NCBI RefSeq assembly: GCF_907165045.1
Contig: NZ_CAJRAU010000002.1
Location: 982,609-1,046,608 of the forward strand
Source: Dyadobacter linearis
GTDB taxonomy: Bacteria > Bacteroidota > Bacteroidia > Cytophagales > Spirosomataceae
Reading direction: 5' to 3'
Length of the DNA stretch: 64,000 nucleotides
Positions 35,168 to 45,407 of the stretch are shown here, piece by piece. Every line of letters starts with the position of its first letter. Positions within the stretch are counted from its first letter, which is position 1. The notes below the pieces were generated by a model. That model was not told the DNA's origin. It searched no databases and was given only the letters and a program-made list of their open reading frames with translations. The position numbers were made by a program, and so were the translations under genes.

Positions 35168-36646
35168 TTATGCCAGGATCGGCTTAACTACTTTTCCATG
35201 CACGTCCGTCAGGCGGTACCTGCGGCCCTGGTGCTTGAAGATCAGCTGCTCGTGATCGACACCCATTAAATGCATGACAGTCGCCTGAAAATCATGCACA
35301 TGAACAGGATCTTTGATCACATTATATCCAAAATCATCGGTCTGCCCGTACACAAAACCCTTTTTTACCCCGGCACCCGCCATCCAGATTGTAAAGCTGC
35401 GCGGGTGGTGATCGCGACCGTAATTATCGCGTGTAAGTTTTCCTTGCGAATAAGCGCCGCGCCCGAATTCTCCTCCCCACACTACCAGCGTTTCATCCAG
35501 TAACCCGCGCTGTTTCAGATCGGTGATCAATGCGGCAGAAGCCTGGTCGACGCTTTTCGCCATTGTTTTGATATCGTTCGGCAAATTTCCGTGCTGGTCC
35601 CAGCCCTGGTGATAGAGCTGCACAAACTTCACATCCTTTTCGATCAGCTTGCGCGCGAGCAGACAGTTGGCCGCGAATGTGCCCGGCTTGCGCGATTCTT
35701 CTCCGTATAAATTAAAAATATAGTCTGGTTCTTTGGAGATATCCATCGTTTCCGGCACGGCCGTCTGCATCCGGTAAGCCATTTCATATTGCGCCATGCG
35801 GTAATTGATCTCCGGATCAAGGATTTTTTCAAACTGTCCCTGCTGCAATTTGGCAAGTGAATTCAGCATGCGCCGACGGCTAGTACGGTCGATACCTTCG
35901 GGATTATTGAGGTAAAAAACAGGATCAGGTCCCGAGCGAAAAACCACGCCCTGGTGCACAGAAGGCAGAAATCCGTTACTCCACAACTTGGCGTAAAGCG
36001 GCTGGTCACCCGGCCGGCCTTTGGACAACAATACCACAAACGACGGCATATTCTGGTTGTCCGAGCCAAGCCCGTAACTGATCCACGAACCCCACGAAGG
36101 CCGCCCGCCCTGCTGACTGCCCGTCTGGAAAAACGTCACCGCGGGATCGTGGTTGATGGCCTCGGTAAACATCGAGCGGATGAAAGTCACATCATTGACA
36201 ATGCTCGAAGTATAAGGCATTAACTCGCTGATCATCATATCATGATCACCGTGCTGCGCAAACTTATACTTGGACGCCGCAAGCGGAAAGCTGCTCTGCC
36301 CGGCTGTCATTCCAGTGAGCCGCTGCCCTTTCCTGACGGATTCGGGAAGGTCCTTGCCCCACATTTCTTCCAGTTTCGGCTTATAATCGAAGAGTTCCAG
36401 CTGCGAGGGAGCTCCGCTTTGAAACAGATAAATGACCCGCTTGGCTTTCGGGGCGAAGTGCGGGTGGCCGAGCGGCAAACCTGCGGCTTCTCCTGCTGCC
36501 TGCACCGGCTTTTTCGCCATACTATTATCGGCGTTCAACAGGGAAGCCATCGCCGCTGCGCCTAGTCCAAGGCTCGTTTTTGAGAGGAAATTTCTCCTGC
36601 TCAGTTGCTCGTGGACATGGTTTTCAAGTTCGTTGTAAAAGCTCAT
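35168..36646 (-). CDS. DUF1501 family protein (sulfatase-like)
   Basis: The 492-residue protein carries a Tat-like leader (RRNFLSKTSLGLGAAAMASLL, twin arginines at 17-18). The DUF1501 domain follows, a sulfatase/alkaline phosphatase-like fold: YLFQSGAPSQLELFDYKP, HGDHDMMISELMPY, GGEFGRGAYSQ and the late HVHDFQATVMHLMG. These proteins almost always lie next to PSD1 (DUF1549/DUF1553) proteins, first known from planctomycetes, and their substrates are unknown. Here the PSD1 gene is 11 bp upstream. Periplasmic or outer surface action is inferred. Confidence 0.9.
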   Translation of the reverse strand: MSFYNELENHVHEQLSRRNFLSKTSLGLGAAAMASLLNADNSMAKKPVQAAGEAAGLPLGHPHFAPKAKRVIYLFQSGAPSQLELFDYKPKLEEMWGKDLPESVRKGQRLTGMTAGQSSFPLAASKYKFAQHGDHDMMISELMPYTSSIVNDVTFIRSMFTEAINHDPAVTFFQTGSQQGGRPSWGSWISYGLGSDNQNMPSFVVLLSKGRPGDQPLYAKLWSNGFLPSVHQGVVFRSGPDPVFYLNNPEGIDRTSRRRMLNSLAKLQQGQFEKILDPEINYRMAQYEMAYRMQTAVPETMDISKEPDYIFNLYGEESRKPGTFAANCLLARKLIEKDVKFVQLYHQGWDQHGNLPNDIKTMAKSVDQASAALITDLKQRGLLDETLVVWGGEFGRGAYSQGKLTRDNYGRDHHPRSFTIWMAGAGVKKGFVYGQTDDFGYNVIKDPVHVHDFQATVMHLMGVDHEQLIFKHQGRRYRLTDVHGKVVKPILA

Positions 36647-36657
36647 GCTGCTGATTT

Positions 36658-39600
36658 TTATCTCTTTATCAAAAATTCGTCAAAGTTCATAACCGTGCTC
36701 GCCACGATGGTACTTGCGGCAACCTGAGCCGGGTTCAGCGATTTGTCAACCGGATATTCCCCTGCCGCCAATATCGATTTCACCTTGGCCGGATGCTTGC
36801 TGAAATCGCTGTATTCTTCTTCGTACAATTCTTTCAAAACCTGCCTTTCCTTTGCATCCGGGGCGCGGCCGGTCAATGCAGTAAATGCGTAGGTAATCTG
36901 CTCGTCGAGCGTTTTCCCCTTTTTTAGCATTTGCTGCGCTAATACGCGGGAAGCTTCCACAAACTGCGGGTCATTCATGACGACCAATGCCTGCAAAGGC
37001 GTACTCGTTTTTTGTCTTTTTGTGACACAGAAATGCCTTTCAGCTGCATCGAAATTCAGCATCATAGGAGGCGGCGAGCTTCTTTTCCAGATCGTGTACA
37101 AGCTTCTCCGGTACAAACTATCGCCGTGCTGCTGCTTGTAAGTAACCTCGTTCCGGGTAGCGAGCGCCTCCCAAAGTCCGGCCGGCTGGTACGGATAGGC
37201 GCTCCTGCCCCCTACTTCACGCGTAAGTAACCCACTCGATGCCAACGCATTATCCCGAATCTGCTCGGCGCTCATCCGGTAGCTTGGCCCGTGGGTATAC
37301 AACCGGTTTTCAGGATCAGCTTCGGTCGACTTCGCATTCGTTTTGGAAGACTGGCGGTAAGTCGCAGATGTTACGATCAGTTTTTGCATTGCCTTCACAT
37401 CCCAGCCCGATTCGCGGAACGTAGCAGCCAGGTAGTCAAGCAATTCCGGGTGTGTAGGCAGCTCGCCCTGGTTGCCAAAATCGTCACTTGAAACCACTAA
37501 TCCCTTCCCGAAATACATCATCCAGAACCGGTTTACAGAAACTCTTGTAAATAGCGGATGATCCTCATGAAGCAGCCATTTGGCCAAACCCAGCCTGTTT
37601 TTTGGGAATTCTTTGGGTATTTTGAAGAAGCTGTCCGGCGTGTCGGTCGTCACTGGTTTTCCCGGCGCATCGTAGGCTCCACGGTTAAGGATGAAAGTTT
37701 TACGCGGATATTTTCTTTCCCGCATTACCATTACGTCAATTTCCTTATCCAGAATTTCGGTTTCGTTCGCTATTAGCTCTTGGCTTTTAGCTCTTAGCTT
37801 TTTGTATTCTTCGTCGATGTTAACAAGATAATATTCTTTTAATGCATTGAGCTGCTCCGGTTTGAGCTGAGCGGCCGGTGTTTTCAATGCATTTACCACC
37901 TCGTTTTTGAAACTATACATGCCCAGCATTTCCAGCGGCGTCAATGCTTTAGTATAGATCTTAAATTCATCCACTTCAAAATTCTTCGTCCGCTGGTCTG
38001 AAAGGCGGCCGATATTCAGCCTGTCGACGTACCAGTTTGTTTTGTTTTTTCCGTAAAGAATACTTTCAGTGAGCTGGTCATTGTGCACAGTGATTTTCGC
38101 CGGGCGGCCATTTACGTACAGTTTCAGTCCGGCAGCTTTACTCAGACCGTCATAAGAAAAACCGATCTGCGTCCATTTATTGAGTGGAAATTTATCAACC
38201 GTCTGAATCTCGATCGCATTTTCCGGCCACACGTGGCTCATTATCAGCTTAATGCGGCCGTCTGCTTCGCGAAACACATTCCAGCCGCGGTAACCGTTCA
38301 TTACGCCATTCGATTTATGGAACAAAGAACCAGTTACGCCAGGATCGTGCAGATTAAGCCAGATACTGACGCTGAAAGGTTGATTTCTCTCAAAAAAGGC
38401 AAACTTATCTCCGAACGAGACTGCATTCTCACCAAAAATATATCTTGCTTTCCCGAGCTTGCCATTTCTGGAAGCCACATTAGACAAACTATCGTCACCT
38501 TCCGCTGTCGCCTTGTGCTTCGGATCAGCCAGATTTTGGAACTCCTTACCCTGCGGTTCGTCGAAAGTGAAATGTCCGACCAGGTCTGATTTTTCAGAAA
38601 CCAAAGCTTTTTCCGGTTCAGCGCGTGCTGTCACGAGCCATTTTTGAAAGTTCTGATCGGCCACTTTTGTATGCGCATTCAATGCGGCTTTCTCTCTGGA
38701 TAAGTTCTGGTGAATGAACTTCAGTTTTGCATCAGCTTCGGGAGTCGGCAAAGTGATCGTCGGGCTCGCTTCTCCATTGTAAGGGATCTGCCCGTTTTCA
38801 TTATTATTATTAAAAAACGCATAAAGCGAATAGTAGTCTTTGTGACTGATCGGGTCATATTTATGATCGTGGCAGCGTGCGCATTCAACCGTAATACCCA
38901 GGAAAGTTTTGCCAAAAGTATCGGTCCGGTCGGCTACATAGGCTACGCGGTATTCCTCGGGCACAATGCCGCCTTCCTGACTTTGCTGGTGCATTCTGTT
39001 AAAACCGGTCGCCACCAGCTGGTCGCGGGTTGGATTCGGGAGCATATCCCCGGCCAGCTGCCAGGTCACAAACTGATCATAAGGCTGGTTCTGATTGTAT
39101 GATTTGATGACCCAGTCGCGGAAGGGCCAGGCAGTTCGCAAGCCGTCGTCCTGGTAGCCGTGGGTATCTGCGTAGCGTGCCGCATCGAGCCAGGGAACGG
39201 CCATGTGCTCGCCATAATGCGGGGATGCCAGCAGTTTGTCAACTACTTTTTCGTATGCATTCGGCGATTTGTCGTTAAGATAAGCTGTCACTTCCTCGGG
39301 CGTCGGCGGCAGGCCGGTGAGATCCAGGTACACGCGGCGCAGCAATGTGGTTTTGTCCGCCTCTCGGGCAGGGATCATCCCCTTGTCTTCCAGCTTTTTA
39401 AGAATAAAATTATCAATATCGTTCTTTACAAATTTCTTGTTTTTGACCGCAGGTACTTTTGGTTTTTCAACTTTGGTAAATGCCCAGTGCGGCTTGTATT
39501 CGGCCCCTTCTTCCACCCACTTAATCAATATCGCCTTCTCCCGCGCTGTCAGCGAAAGATGCGATTCGGGCGTCGGCATGCGGATTTCGGGATCTTTGGA

Positions 39601-39921
39601 AAGGATCCGCTGCACCAGTTCACTGCTGCCAGGCTTGCCAGGATTAATCGCTTTCAGCCCGCTTTCCGCTTCTTTTTTATAAGCTACCTCCGCCACATCG
39701 AGCCGAAGGTCGCCTTTCTGGTGGTTAGCGTCCGGGCCGTGACAGGCAAAACATCTGTCCGACAAAATCGGCTTCACATCATAAGTATAGTCAACAGGCT
39801 GCACGAGCAGGGACATTTCCTGCGCTACGTCGTCGGGCAGCTCTACCTTTTTATCACAGGAAGTGAAAACCAACCCCGCAACCGAAAATATCAGACTGTA
39901 TTTTAAAAAGGACTTAGGCAT
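36658..39921 (-). CDS. PSD1 cytochrome-like protein with LamG domain (lipoprotein)
   Basis: I use ATG 39921 (MPKSFLKYSLIFSVAGLVFT), giving a lipobox cysteine at residue 22 (FTSCDKK) and about 1087 residues; an earlier ATG at 39957 would bury the lipobox. The N-terminal planctomycete-type cytochrome C has CFACHG at 57-61. A DUF1549 domain (DNFILKKLEDKGMIPAREAD), a concanavalin/LamG region (about 440-680) and a C-terminal DUF1553 domain (VNRFWMMYFGKGLVVSSDDFG) follow. It binds heme and may act with the DUF1501 partner on a glycan. Within codons at about 37771-37803 is a repeat-like AGCTAAAAGCC stretch. Confidence 0.9.
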   Translation of the reverse strand: MPKSFLKYSLIFSVAGLVFTSCDKKVELPDDVAQEMSLLVQPVDYTYDVKPILSDRCFACHGPDANHQKGDLRLDVAEVAYKKEAESGLKAINPGKPGSSELVQRILSKDPEIRMPTPESHLSLTAREKAILIKWVEEGAEYKPHWAFTKVEKPKVPAVKNKKFVKNDIDNFILKKLEDKGMIPAREADKTTLLRRVYLDLTGLPPTPEEVTAYLNDKSPNAYEKVVDKLLASPHYGEHMAVPWLDAARYADTHGYQDDGLRTAWPFRDWVIKSYNQNQPYDQFVTWQLAGDMLPNPTRDQLVATGFNRMHQQSQEGGIVPEEYRVAYVADRTDTFGKTFLGITVECARCHDHKYDPISHKDYYSLYAFFNNNNENGQIPYNGEASPTITLPTPEADAKLKFIHQNLSREKAALNAHTKVADQNFQKWLVTARAEPEKALVSEKSDLVGHFTFDEPQGKEFQNLADPKHKATAEGDDSLSNVASRNGKLGKARYIFGENAVSFGDKFAFFERNQPFSVSIWLNLHDPGVTGSLFHKSNGVMNGYRGWNVFREADGRIKLIMSHVWPENAIEIQTVDKFPLNKWTQIGFSYDGLSKAAGLKLYVNGRPAKITVHNDQLTESILYGKNKTNWYVDRLNIGRLSDQRTKNFEVDEFKIYTKALTPLEMLGMYSFKNEVVNALKTPAAQLKPEQLNALKEYYLVNIDEEYKKLRAKSQELIANETEILDKEIDVMVMRERKYPRKTFILNRGAYDAPGKPVTTDTPDSFFKIPKEFPKNRLGLAKWLLHEDHPLFTRVSVNRFWMMYFGKGLVVSSDDFGNQGELPTHPELLDYLAATFRESGWDVKAMQKLIVTSATYRQSSKTNAKSTEADPENRLYTHGPSYRMSAEQIRDNALASSGLLTREVGGRSAYPYQPAGLWEALATRNEVTYKQQHGDSLYRRSLYTIWKRSSPPPMMLNFDAAERHFCVTKRQKTSTPLQALVVMNDPQFVEASRVLAQQMLKKGKTLDEQITYAFTALTGRAPDAKERQVLKELYEEEYSDFSKHPAKVKSILAAGEYPVDKSLNPAQVAASTIVASTVMNFDEFLIKR
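37771..37803 (-). repeat. AGCTAAAAGCC-type repeat inside the PSD1 coding frame
   Basis: The minus strand carries the units AGCTAAGAGCTAAAAGCCAA and then GAGCTAATAGC, encoding KLRAKSQELIAN. The same AGCTAAAAGC word occurs in the array at 25333-25390, about 12 kb away, again in frame inside a gene. The frame is intact. Confidence 0.6.
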
Positions 39922-40026
39922 GAATGGTGAATGTTGTATGGGTATTCTTTCGGGCAATCGTATATGAAATTAACGGATTAATACCAATCCGCAAAGTAAG
40001 AACCCGACGGATTGGTATTCAGTTCG

Positions 40027-41745
40027 CTAGTAACCAGGGTTTTGCACCAAACTGGCCTGTCCGCCTTTTGTACTGTACACAATCGCCTGCTGCGGGATCG
40101 GGTAGTATTGATGTTTCTCTTCGAACCGCGCGCCGCTGAGATAGGTACGTTTTGTTTTCTCTTTATCAAGATATGCATTCAGAACGGGCACCGCAATTCC
40201 CCATCGAACCAGATCAAAAAAGCGGTGACCTTCCATGGCGAATTCAAGGCGCGTTTCAAATCTGACGGCATCGCGGGCGCTGGTTACATCGGCCCAGGGC
40301 GCAGTGTAGAGCCCCACTACATAATTGGCGGCTGGCTTTCCGTCATCGGTCAGCACAAAACCGTCTGGCCGGGCGGCGCGGGCGCGGATCTGGTTCACAT
40401 ATTTCCTTGCTTCTTCCAGGTTACCCAATTCCACTTCGCATTCGGCCAGCCAAAGCAGCACATGGTCGTAGCGCATTAACCGATAATTGTTGGTGGTTTG
40501 GCGAGGGTTACCGGTCTTACCAGATTCAGCTTTGCTTACAATTTGTTTCTTGGAAGAATACGGCCCCGCATAAGATTGGTCACGGATCCAGAACCGGCCC
40601 GGATGCACGCCCCAGTCAATATAAGGAATGCCCCTGCGGCCCACTGTCCAGTCCACCCGAGAGTCAAGCGGCCCGGTATAAGGTTCGTAAGGCGCGGAAG
40701 AAAGCAGCCCTTCGTCGTTTTTCACGTCTGAATCGTTAAAAGTTTTAGTCAGCGGCAAACCTTTCGCGTCAGTCTTGAATGCGTTGACCAGATTTTGCGA
40801 ACCCTGATAAAATCCGCAGCAGCCGCCGGGACCGTTCGGGTACATATAAGTAAGCTCATCCCCCTGATTTCCACTCGAACCATCGGCCGCAGTCACACTG
40901 TATTGTATTTCAAAAACAGACTCCGCATTGTTGCGCGTTTCGGCCGCGAAATTGTCGTGAAAATGCTCCATGAGTTTGTATTTACCACTATTAACCACCT
41001 GAATCAAAGCCGCTTTCGCCGCTGCAAGGTGTGTTACATTGGGTACTCCTTTTGGGAATCCCTGGTACATGTGGCACTTGCCCAGATACGCCAGTGCAGC
41101 CCATTTGGTGGGGCGGCCCGGCTGTGCCTGGCTTGCAGGAAGATTTTCAGCAGCGAATTGAAAATCAGCCTCAATTTTTGGCCAAGCATCTTCTGTATTC
41201 GGTATTTGTACACTTTCCGGATTTTCAGTATCCCAGGTCGCGTCGTCAATGTAAGAGATATTCCCCCACATTTTTTTTGCTTCAAAATGATAATGCGCAC
41301 GCAGGAACCGCGCTTCCGCCTGAATTTGCAGTTTGCGTGCATCGTCCAGCCCGGTCACTTTCGGGAGCGATTTCAAAACGTCGTTTGCGCGTGCAACACC
41401 ATCGTAAAGTGTCCGCCATTTCCCGTAAACGTGGGTATTGGTTGACAGCCAGACGTAGCGTTCCAGAAAGGTCTGCTCCGGCTGGTCACCTGCGTCTGAA
41501 CCTTTATAGGCGTCGTCGGAAACGACGCTGCCGAAAATCCAGTTAGAAACCGCTCCGTGCCAGGCAGTTACGCCGCTGGTACCAATTCCGTCAAGTAATC
41601 CGTAAGCACCAACCAATGCGCCTTCGATTCCGGCGGTAGTCAATATAATATCGGGACTGTATTGTCCCTGAGGTCTTTTTTCCAGAAAACTGTCCCCGCA
41701 GGAAGAGGCCAGGATAACAATTGCGAGTATGATGATTTTTTTCAT
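40027..41745 (-). CDS. SusD/RagB family nutrient-binding lipoprotein
   Basis: The 572-residue outer membrane lipoprotein has the signal sequence MKKIIILAIVILASSCGDSF with lipobox cysteine C16. SusD features include EKRPQGQYSPD, tetratricopeptide-like helices (ARFLRAHYHFEAKKMWGNI, RARAARPDGF) and the C-terminal RFETRLEFAMEGHRFFDLVRWG motif. It forms the lid over the SusC pore and captures glycans or other ligands at the surface. It is 12 bp downstream of the SusC gene. The ligand cannot be read. Confidence 0.93.
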   Translation of the reverse strand: MKKIIILAIVILASSCGDSFLEKRPQGQYSPDIILTTAGIEGALVGAYGLLDGIGTSGVTAWHGAVSNWIFGSVVSDDAYKGSDAGDQPEQTFLERYVWLSTNTHVYGKWRTLYDGVARANDVLKSLPKVTGLDDARKLQIQAEARFLRAHYHFEAKKMWGNISYIDDATWDTENPESVQIPNTEDAWPKIEADFQFAAENLPASQAQPGRPTKWAALAYLGKCHMYQGFPKGVPNVTHLAAAKAALIQVVNSGKYKLMEHFHDNFAAETRNNAESVFEIQYSVTAADGSSGNQGDELTYMYPNGPGGCCGFYQGSQNLVNAFKTDAKGLPLTKTFNDSDVKNDEGLLSSAPYEPYTGPLDSRVDWTVGRRGIPYIDWGVHPGRFWIRDQSYAGPYSSKKQIVSKAESGKTGNPRQTTNNYRLMRYDHVLLWLAECEVELGNLEEARKYVNQIRARAARPDGFVLTDDGKPAANYVVGLYTAPWADVTSARDAVRFETRLEFAMEGHRFFDLVRWGIAVPVLNAYLDKEKTKRTYLSGARFEEKHQYYPIPQQAIVYSTKGGQASLVQNPGY

Positions 41746-41757
41746 AATGGGTCGATT

Positions 41758-44700
41758 TTAAAAACCTAAACTAAGTCCTACAATGATCGCTTTCGGAGTT
41801 GGGTACACCCCTTCATCCACACCGATCTGGCGATCGGAACCGCTGTTGAAATTGCGCAGGTTGATTTCCGGATCGAGGCCGGAATACTTGGTGAATGTGA
41901 ACAGATTTTGTCCCTGCACATAAAACCGCAGCTGGTCTGCACCGATTTTATTCAATACCGATTTTGGCAATGAATAGCCCAGCTGGATGTTTTTAAAGCG
42001 CAGATAAGATCCGTCCTCAACAAAGTAAGTGGAAGGCTCGCCGCTTTGCGCATCGTTTGCATCCAGGATAGGCAGCTTCGCATTCGGATTATCCGGCCGC
42101 CACGATTCGTACAACATTCTCGTAGAGCGATTTCCCTGAAATACCTCAAAATCAGTCCAGTACCGCACGTGATTGAAGATATCATTTCCCTGTACACCCT
42201 GCGCGAATATGGTCAGGTCAAAGTTTTTGTAGCCTACATTGGCATTGATCCCGTAAGTGAAATCCGGGTGCGGGCTGCCGATATAAGTCTGATCCTGCGC
42301 ATTGATCACACCGTCAGCATTCACGTCGCGGTATTTGAATTTACCAACACCCTGCGTCCGCACGCCGTTGATATTGATATTGGAATCGTAGTATCCCGGA
42401 AACTTCGCATGCGACTGCACTTCCTCTTCATTCTGCATAATCCCATCGATGATGTACCCATAAAATGAAGAGATCGGCCGGCCGGCAATGGAGCGGGTCA
42501 CCGGCGGTGTCCGCAGTGAAAAGCCCGGCAGAAAGTCGTTTGGATTTTGCGGATCCAATGCGATGATCTTGTTGCGGTAAGTCGAGAAATTAACCCCGAG
42601 ACTGTAAGTAAGCTCGCCGTTCATGACCGCATCATTGTAATTCAAACCAAGATCAAGCCCCTTGTTTTCGAGAGAAGCGATGTTTTGAGCGGGAATGGCG
42701 GCGTCGCCAAGTCGCGGATCGTAGGCTTTTGTGTAAAGGAGATCTTTCGTTTGGCGATCAAAAATATCCAGGCTGAGGTCAAATTTGCCTTTGAACAAAT
42801 TGGCATCAACACCAAAATTCCAGGTAGTAGTCGTTTCCCATTTTGCTTTCGGGTTACCGAATCTGCCGAGGTCAAAACCCTGCACGTAGCCGATCGGGTT
42901 GCCGCCAATGCCGTAGCCGCTGCTCCCCGGATTACTTTGGTAAGTGGAATAGGCATTGAAATCGCCGATCTCCTGGTTTCCGGTTTGTCCCCAGCCTGCA
43001 CGCAATTTAAGGTCGGTGATAAATTCAGCGCCCGCCATAAAACGCTCTTTCGAAATCCGCCAGCCCACACTCGCCGCAGGGAAAGTTGCGTAGCGCGAAG
43101 CCGCCTGAAAGCGGGAAGAAGCGTCGCGGCGGAGGGTTGCTTGCAACAGGTATTTATCCGAAAACGCATAGTCCAACCGACCAAAATAGGAAAACAACGA
43201 CCACATCGAAGACGCATAGCCGCTATTCGTCGAAGTCGCCGGATTACCTGCATCAATATATCTCAGATCGATATTATCAGCAAAGTAACCCTGCCGGTAT
43301 GCATTCAAAAAGTTACCGTAAGAATCGATCGATTCAATTCCTGCGAATACATTCAAATGGTGGTTTTCGCCAAAATGCTTGTCATAAGTCAGCGAGTTGG
43401 TCCACGTCCAGGAATAGCTGTAACTGCGGTTTTCACTCAAACTATTTACATTGGTACCATGTGCCAGCTCAATCTCGACCGGCGTGTAGTACTTCCCTGC
43501 ATTAGCCGTCAAATCGACCCCGAAACTGGTTTTAGCGGTAAGGTCTTTCAGTATATCCACTTCGGCGTACGCATTTCCGAACAACCTGAGATCTTGATAA
43601 CCGTTGTCTTTGTTCCTGACCAGCTGACCGACCGGGTTATTTGCATTACCCAGATTACTTCCCAGCGTACCTGCAAAATTCCCTCCGATATCGTAAACGG
43701 GAATGATCGGCTGGGCGCGGTAGGTGTTGGATACCTGGCTGGTTTCGGAATTGTTGCCGTAGTTGCCCTGGCGCTTTCCATAAGCGACCTGCAAATTCTC
43801 GCCAATGCGCAGCTTCTTTTTAATAGTGAATTCAGTATTCGCACGGACGGAATAGCGCTTGTATCCATTGTGGATCAGGATACCCGTCTGGTCGAAGTAA
43901 TTGGCTGAAAAAGAATAGCGGCTCACCTCTGATCCTCCCGAAACGCCCATTTGATAGTTCTGAATAGGCCCGGCATCGAAAACCTCCTCCATCCAGTCTG
44001 TACCCTGCTTGTTGGCTTTGGTGATCGAGAATTTGGTTTTGCCAAACTGCGGATCGTTGTACCTGTTGAAACTATAATTGGCGGGATTCACGCGCGGGTC
44101 ACCTTCGGGCGCGCCGTCGGGGATAATGTAATCGGGAATTACTGGCTCGGCGCCTTTTCCATACTGCGCATGCTCGGGATTTCCGGTGGTCGGATTCACC
44201 ACACCTGCGTTTTTCTTACTCTGCCACAGGTACTGACCATATTCGGCGGTATTCAGCAGATCCATTTTTTTGCCCAGCTTCTGAACACCATAATAGGCGT
44301 CGAAAGTGAACTTTGGTGCGCCGGATTTCCCTCTTTTTGTGGTAATGATAACAACCCCGTTTGCAGCCCGCGAACCGTAAATGGAAGCGGAGGAAGCATC
44401 TTTCAGGATTTGAATGGATTCAATATCGTTCTGGTTAATGGTATTGAGATTACCTTTTGTGGGAACGCCGTCGATCACATACAGCGGATCATTGTTACCC
44501 AGCGTACCATAACCCCGCACCCGGACAGAAACGCCTCCGCCGGGTGTATTGTCAACACCGACAGTTACTCCCGCCGCGCGGCCCTGCAACTGCTGCGCCA
44601 GATTGGTAGCAGGCACTTCCAGCAACTTTTGCGCATCAATTACACTCACGGAACCCGTAATGTCACGCCGCGATTGGGCAGTATAACCCGTTACCACCAC

Positions 44701-45372
44701 CTCACTCAGCGCCTTGATGTCAGAAACCAGCGTTACATTGATCACCGAGCGGTTGGAAACCTGAAATTCCTGCGATATATAACCGACGAAACTGAATACC
44801 AAAACGGCTTTTTCGTCTGGCACCACGATGCTGTAACTTCCGTCGCCGCCCGTGATCGCGCCTTGCTGCGACCCTTTTATGACCACGCTCACGCCAGGAA
44901 GCGGCTCATTGTTGTCGCCGCCGACTACCTTTCCCTTAACCGTAATATCCACCGGATGCAGATAAGGTAACGGGACCGGATTCAATGCATTGGGCGTAGC
45001 AAATGCCTCATCGGGCTTTTTTACCAGAATAATATATTTACCTGAAACAGAATAACTGATTTCCAGCGGGACCAGCAGATCTTTCAATACCCGGCTGAGC
45101 TTTTGTTTGGAAGCGTCAACCGAAACCTTCTGGTCCCGGACAAGCGACGGGATATAGGAAAACTTGACTTTCGTGGTTTTTTCAAGCGTGGCCAGGACTT
45201 GTATCAAATCCTGCTGCTGCACCTGTAAAGTAACTTCGCGGTTCAATAGCTCCTGCGCCAACCCGTCGTTTGCAATGGCCAGATTTTGAAAAAACAGGGA
45301 CACAAGAAACGGTATGCACGTAACTTTCATCACAGTTACCAGATATTTAAATGGTACACAATTTTTTTTCAT
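41758..45372 (-). CDS. SusC/RagA TonB-dependent outer membrane transporter with STN domain
   Basis: The 1204-residue protein has an N-terminal signal region and the STN (secretin/TonB) domain at about 40-115 (LNREVTLQVQQQDLIQVLAT). A carboxypeptidase-regulatory-like beta domain (VKGKVVGGDNNEPLPGVSVV), a plug domain (VVVTGYTAQSRRDITGSVSV, YVIDGVPTKGNLN) and a long beta-barrel follow. The STN domain is used by receptors that signal to an anti-sigma factor, and here FecR and an ECF sigma lie just upstream. It imports the ligand captured by SusD with TonB energy and probably reports its presence. Confidence 0.95.
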   Translation of the reverse strand: MKKNCVPFKYLVTVMKVTCIPFLVSLFFQNLAIANDGLAQELLNREVTLQVQQQDLIQVLATLEKTTKVKFSYIPSLVRDQKVSVDASKQKLSRVLKDLLVPLEISYSVSGKYIILVKKPDEAFATPNALNPVPLPYLHPVDITVKGKVVGGDNNEPLPGVSVVIKGSQQGAITGGDGSYSIVVPDEKAVLVFSFVGYISQEFQVSNRSVINVTLVSDIKALSEVVVTGYTAQSRRDITGSVSVIDAQKLLEVPATNLAQQLQGRAAGVTVGVDNTPGGGVSVRVRGYGTLGNNDPLYVIDGVPTKGNLNTINQNDIESIQILKDASSASIYGSRAANGVVIITTKRGKSGAPKFTFDAYYGVQKLGKKMDLLNTAEYGQYLWQSKKNAGVVNPTTGNPEHAQYGKGAEPVIPDYIIPDGAPEGDPRVNPANYSFNRYNDPQFGKTKFSITKANKQGTDWMEEVFDAGPIQNYQMGVSGGSEVSRYSFSANYFDQTGILIHNGYKRYSVRANTEFTIKKKLRIGENLQVAYGKRQGNYGNNSETSQVSNTYRAQPIIPVYDIGGNFAGTLGSNLGNANNPVGQLVRNKDNGYQDLRLFGNAYAEVDILKDLTAKTSFGVDLTANAGKYYTPVEIELAHGTNVNSLSENRSYSYSWTWTNSLTYDKHFGENHHLNVFAGIESIDSYGNFLNAYRQGYFADNIDLRYIDAGNPATSTNSGYASSMWSLFSYFGRLDYAFSDKYLLQATLRRDASSRFQAASRYATFPAASVGWRISKERFMAGAEFITDLKLRAGWGQTGNQEIGDFNAYSTYQSNPGSSGYGIGGNPIGYVQGFDLGRFGNPKAKWETTTTWNFGVDANLFKGKFDLSLDIFDRQTKDLLYTKAYDPRLGDAAIPAQNIASLENKGLDLGLNYNDAVMNGELTYSLGVNFSTYRNKIIALDPQNPNDFLPGFSLRTPPVTRSIAGRPISSFYGYIIDGIMQNEEEVQSHAKFPGYYDSNININGVRTQGVGKFKYRDVNADGVINAQDQTYIGSPHPDFTYGINANVGYKNFDLTIFAQGVQGNDIFNHVRYWTDFEVFQGNRSTRMLYESWRPDNPNAKLPILDANDAQSGEPSTYFVEDGSYLRFKNIQLGYSLPKSVLNKIGADQLRFYVQGQNLFTFTKYSGLDPEINLRNFNSGSDRQIGVDEGVYPTPKAIIVGLSLGF

Positions 45373-45407
45373 AAGGTATTGATGGATTTAGGTGAAAAGG
45401 TGCTGTT

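Noticed and set aside
39160..39906. Plus-strand frame opposite the PSD1 gene
   Set aside because: Antisense to a conserved lipoprotein region with no motif of its own.
42547..43908. Long plus-strand frame opposite the SusC barrel
   Set aside because: It runs antisense to a clearly conserved SusC gene and shows no domain; GC-rich coding DNA often leaves open frames on the other strand.
43951..44970. Second long plus-strand frame opposite SusC
   Set aside because: Same reason: antisense shadow with no recognisable protein features.
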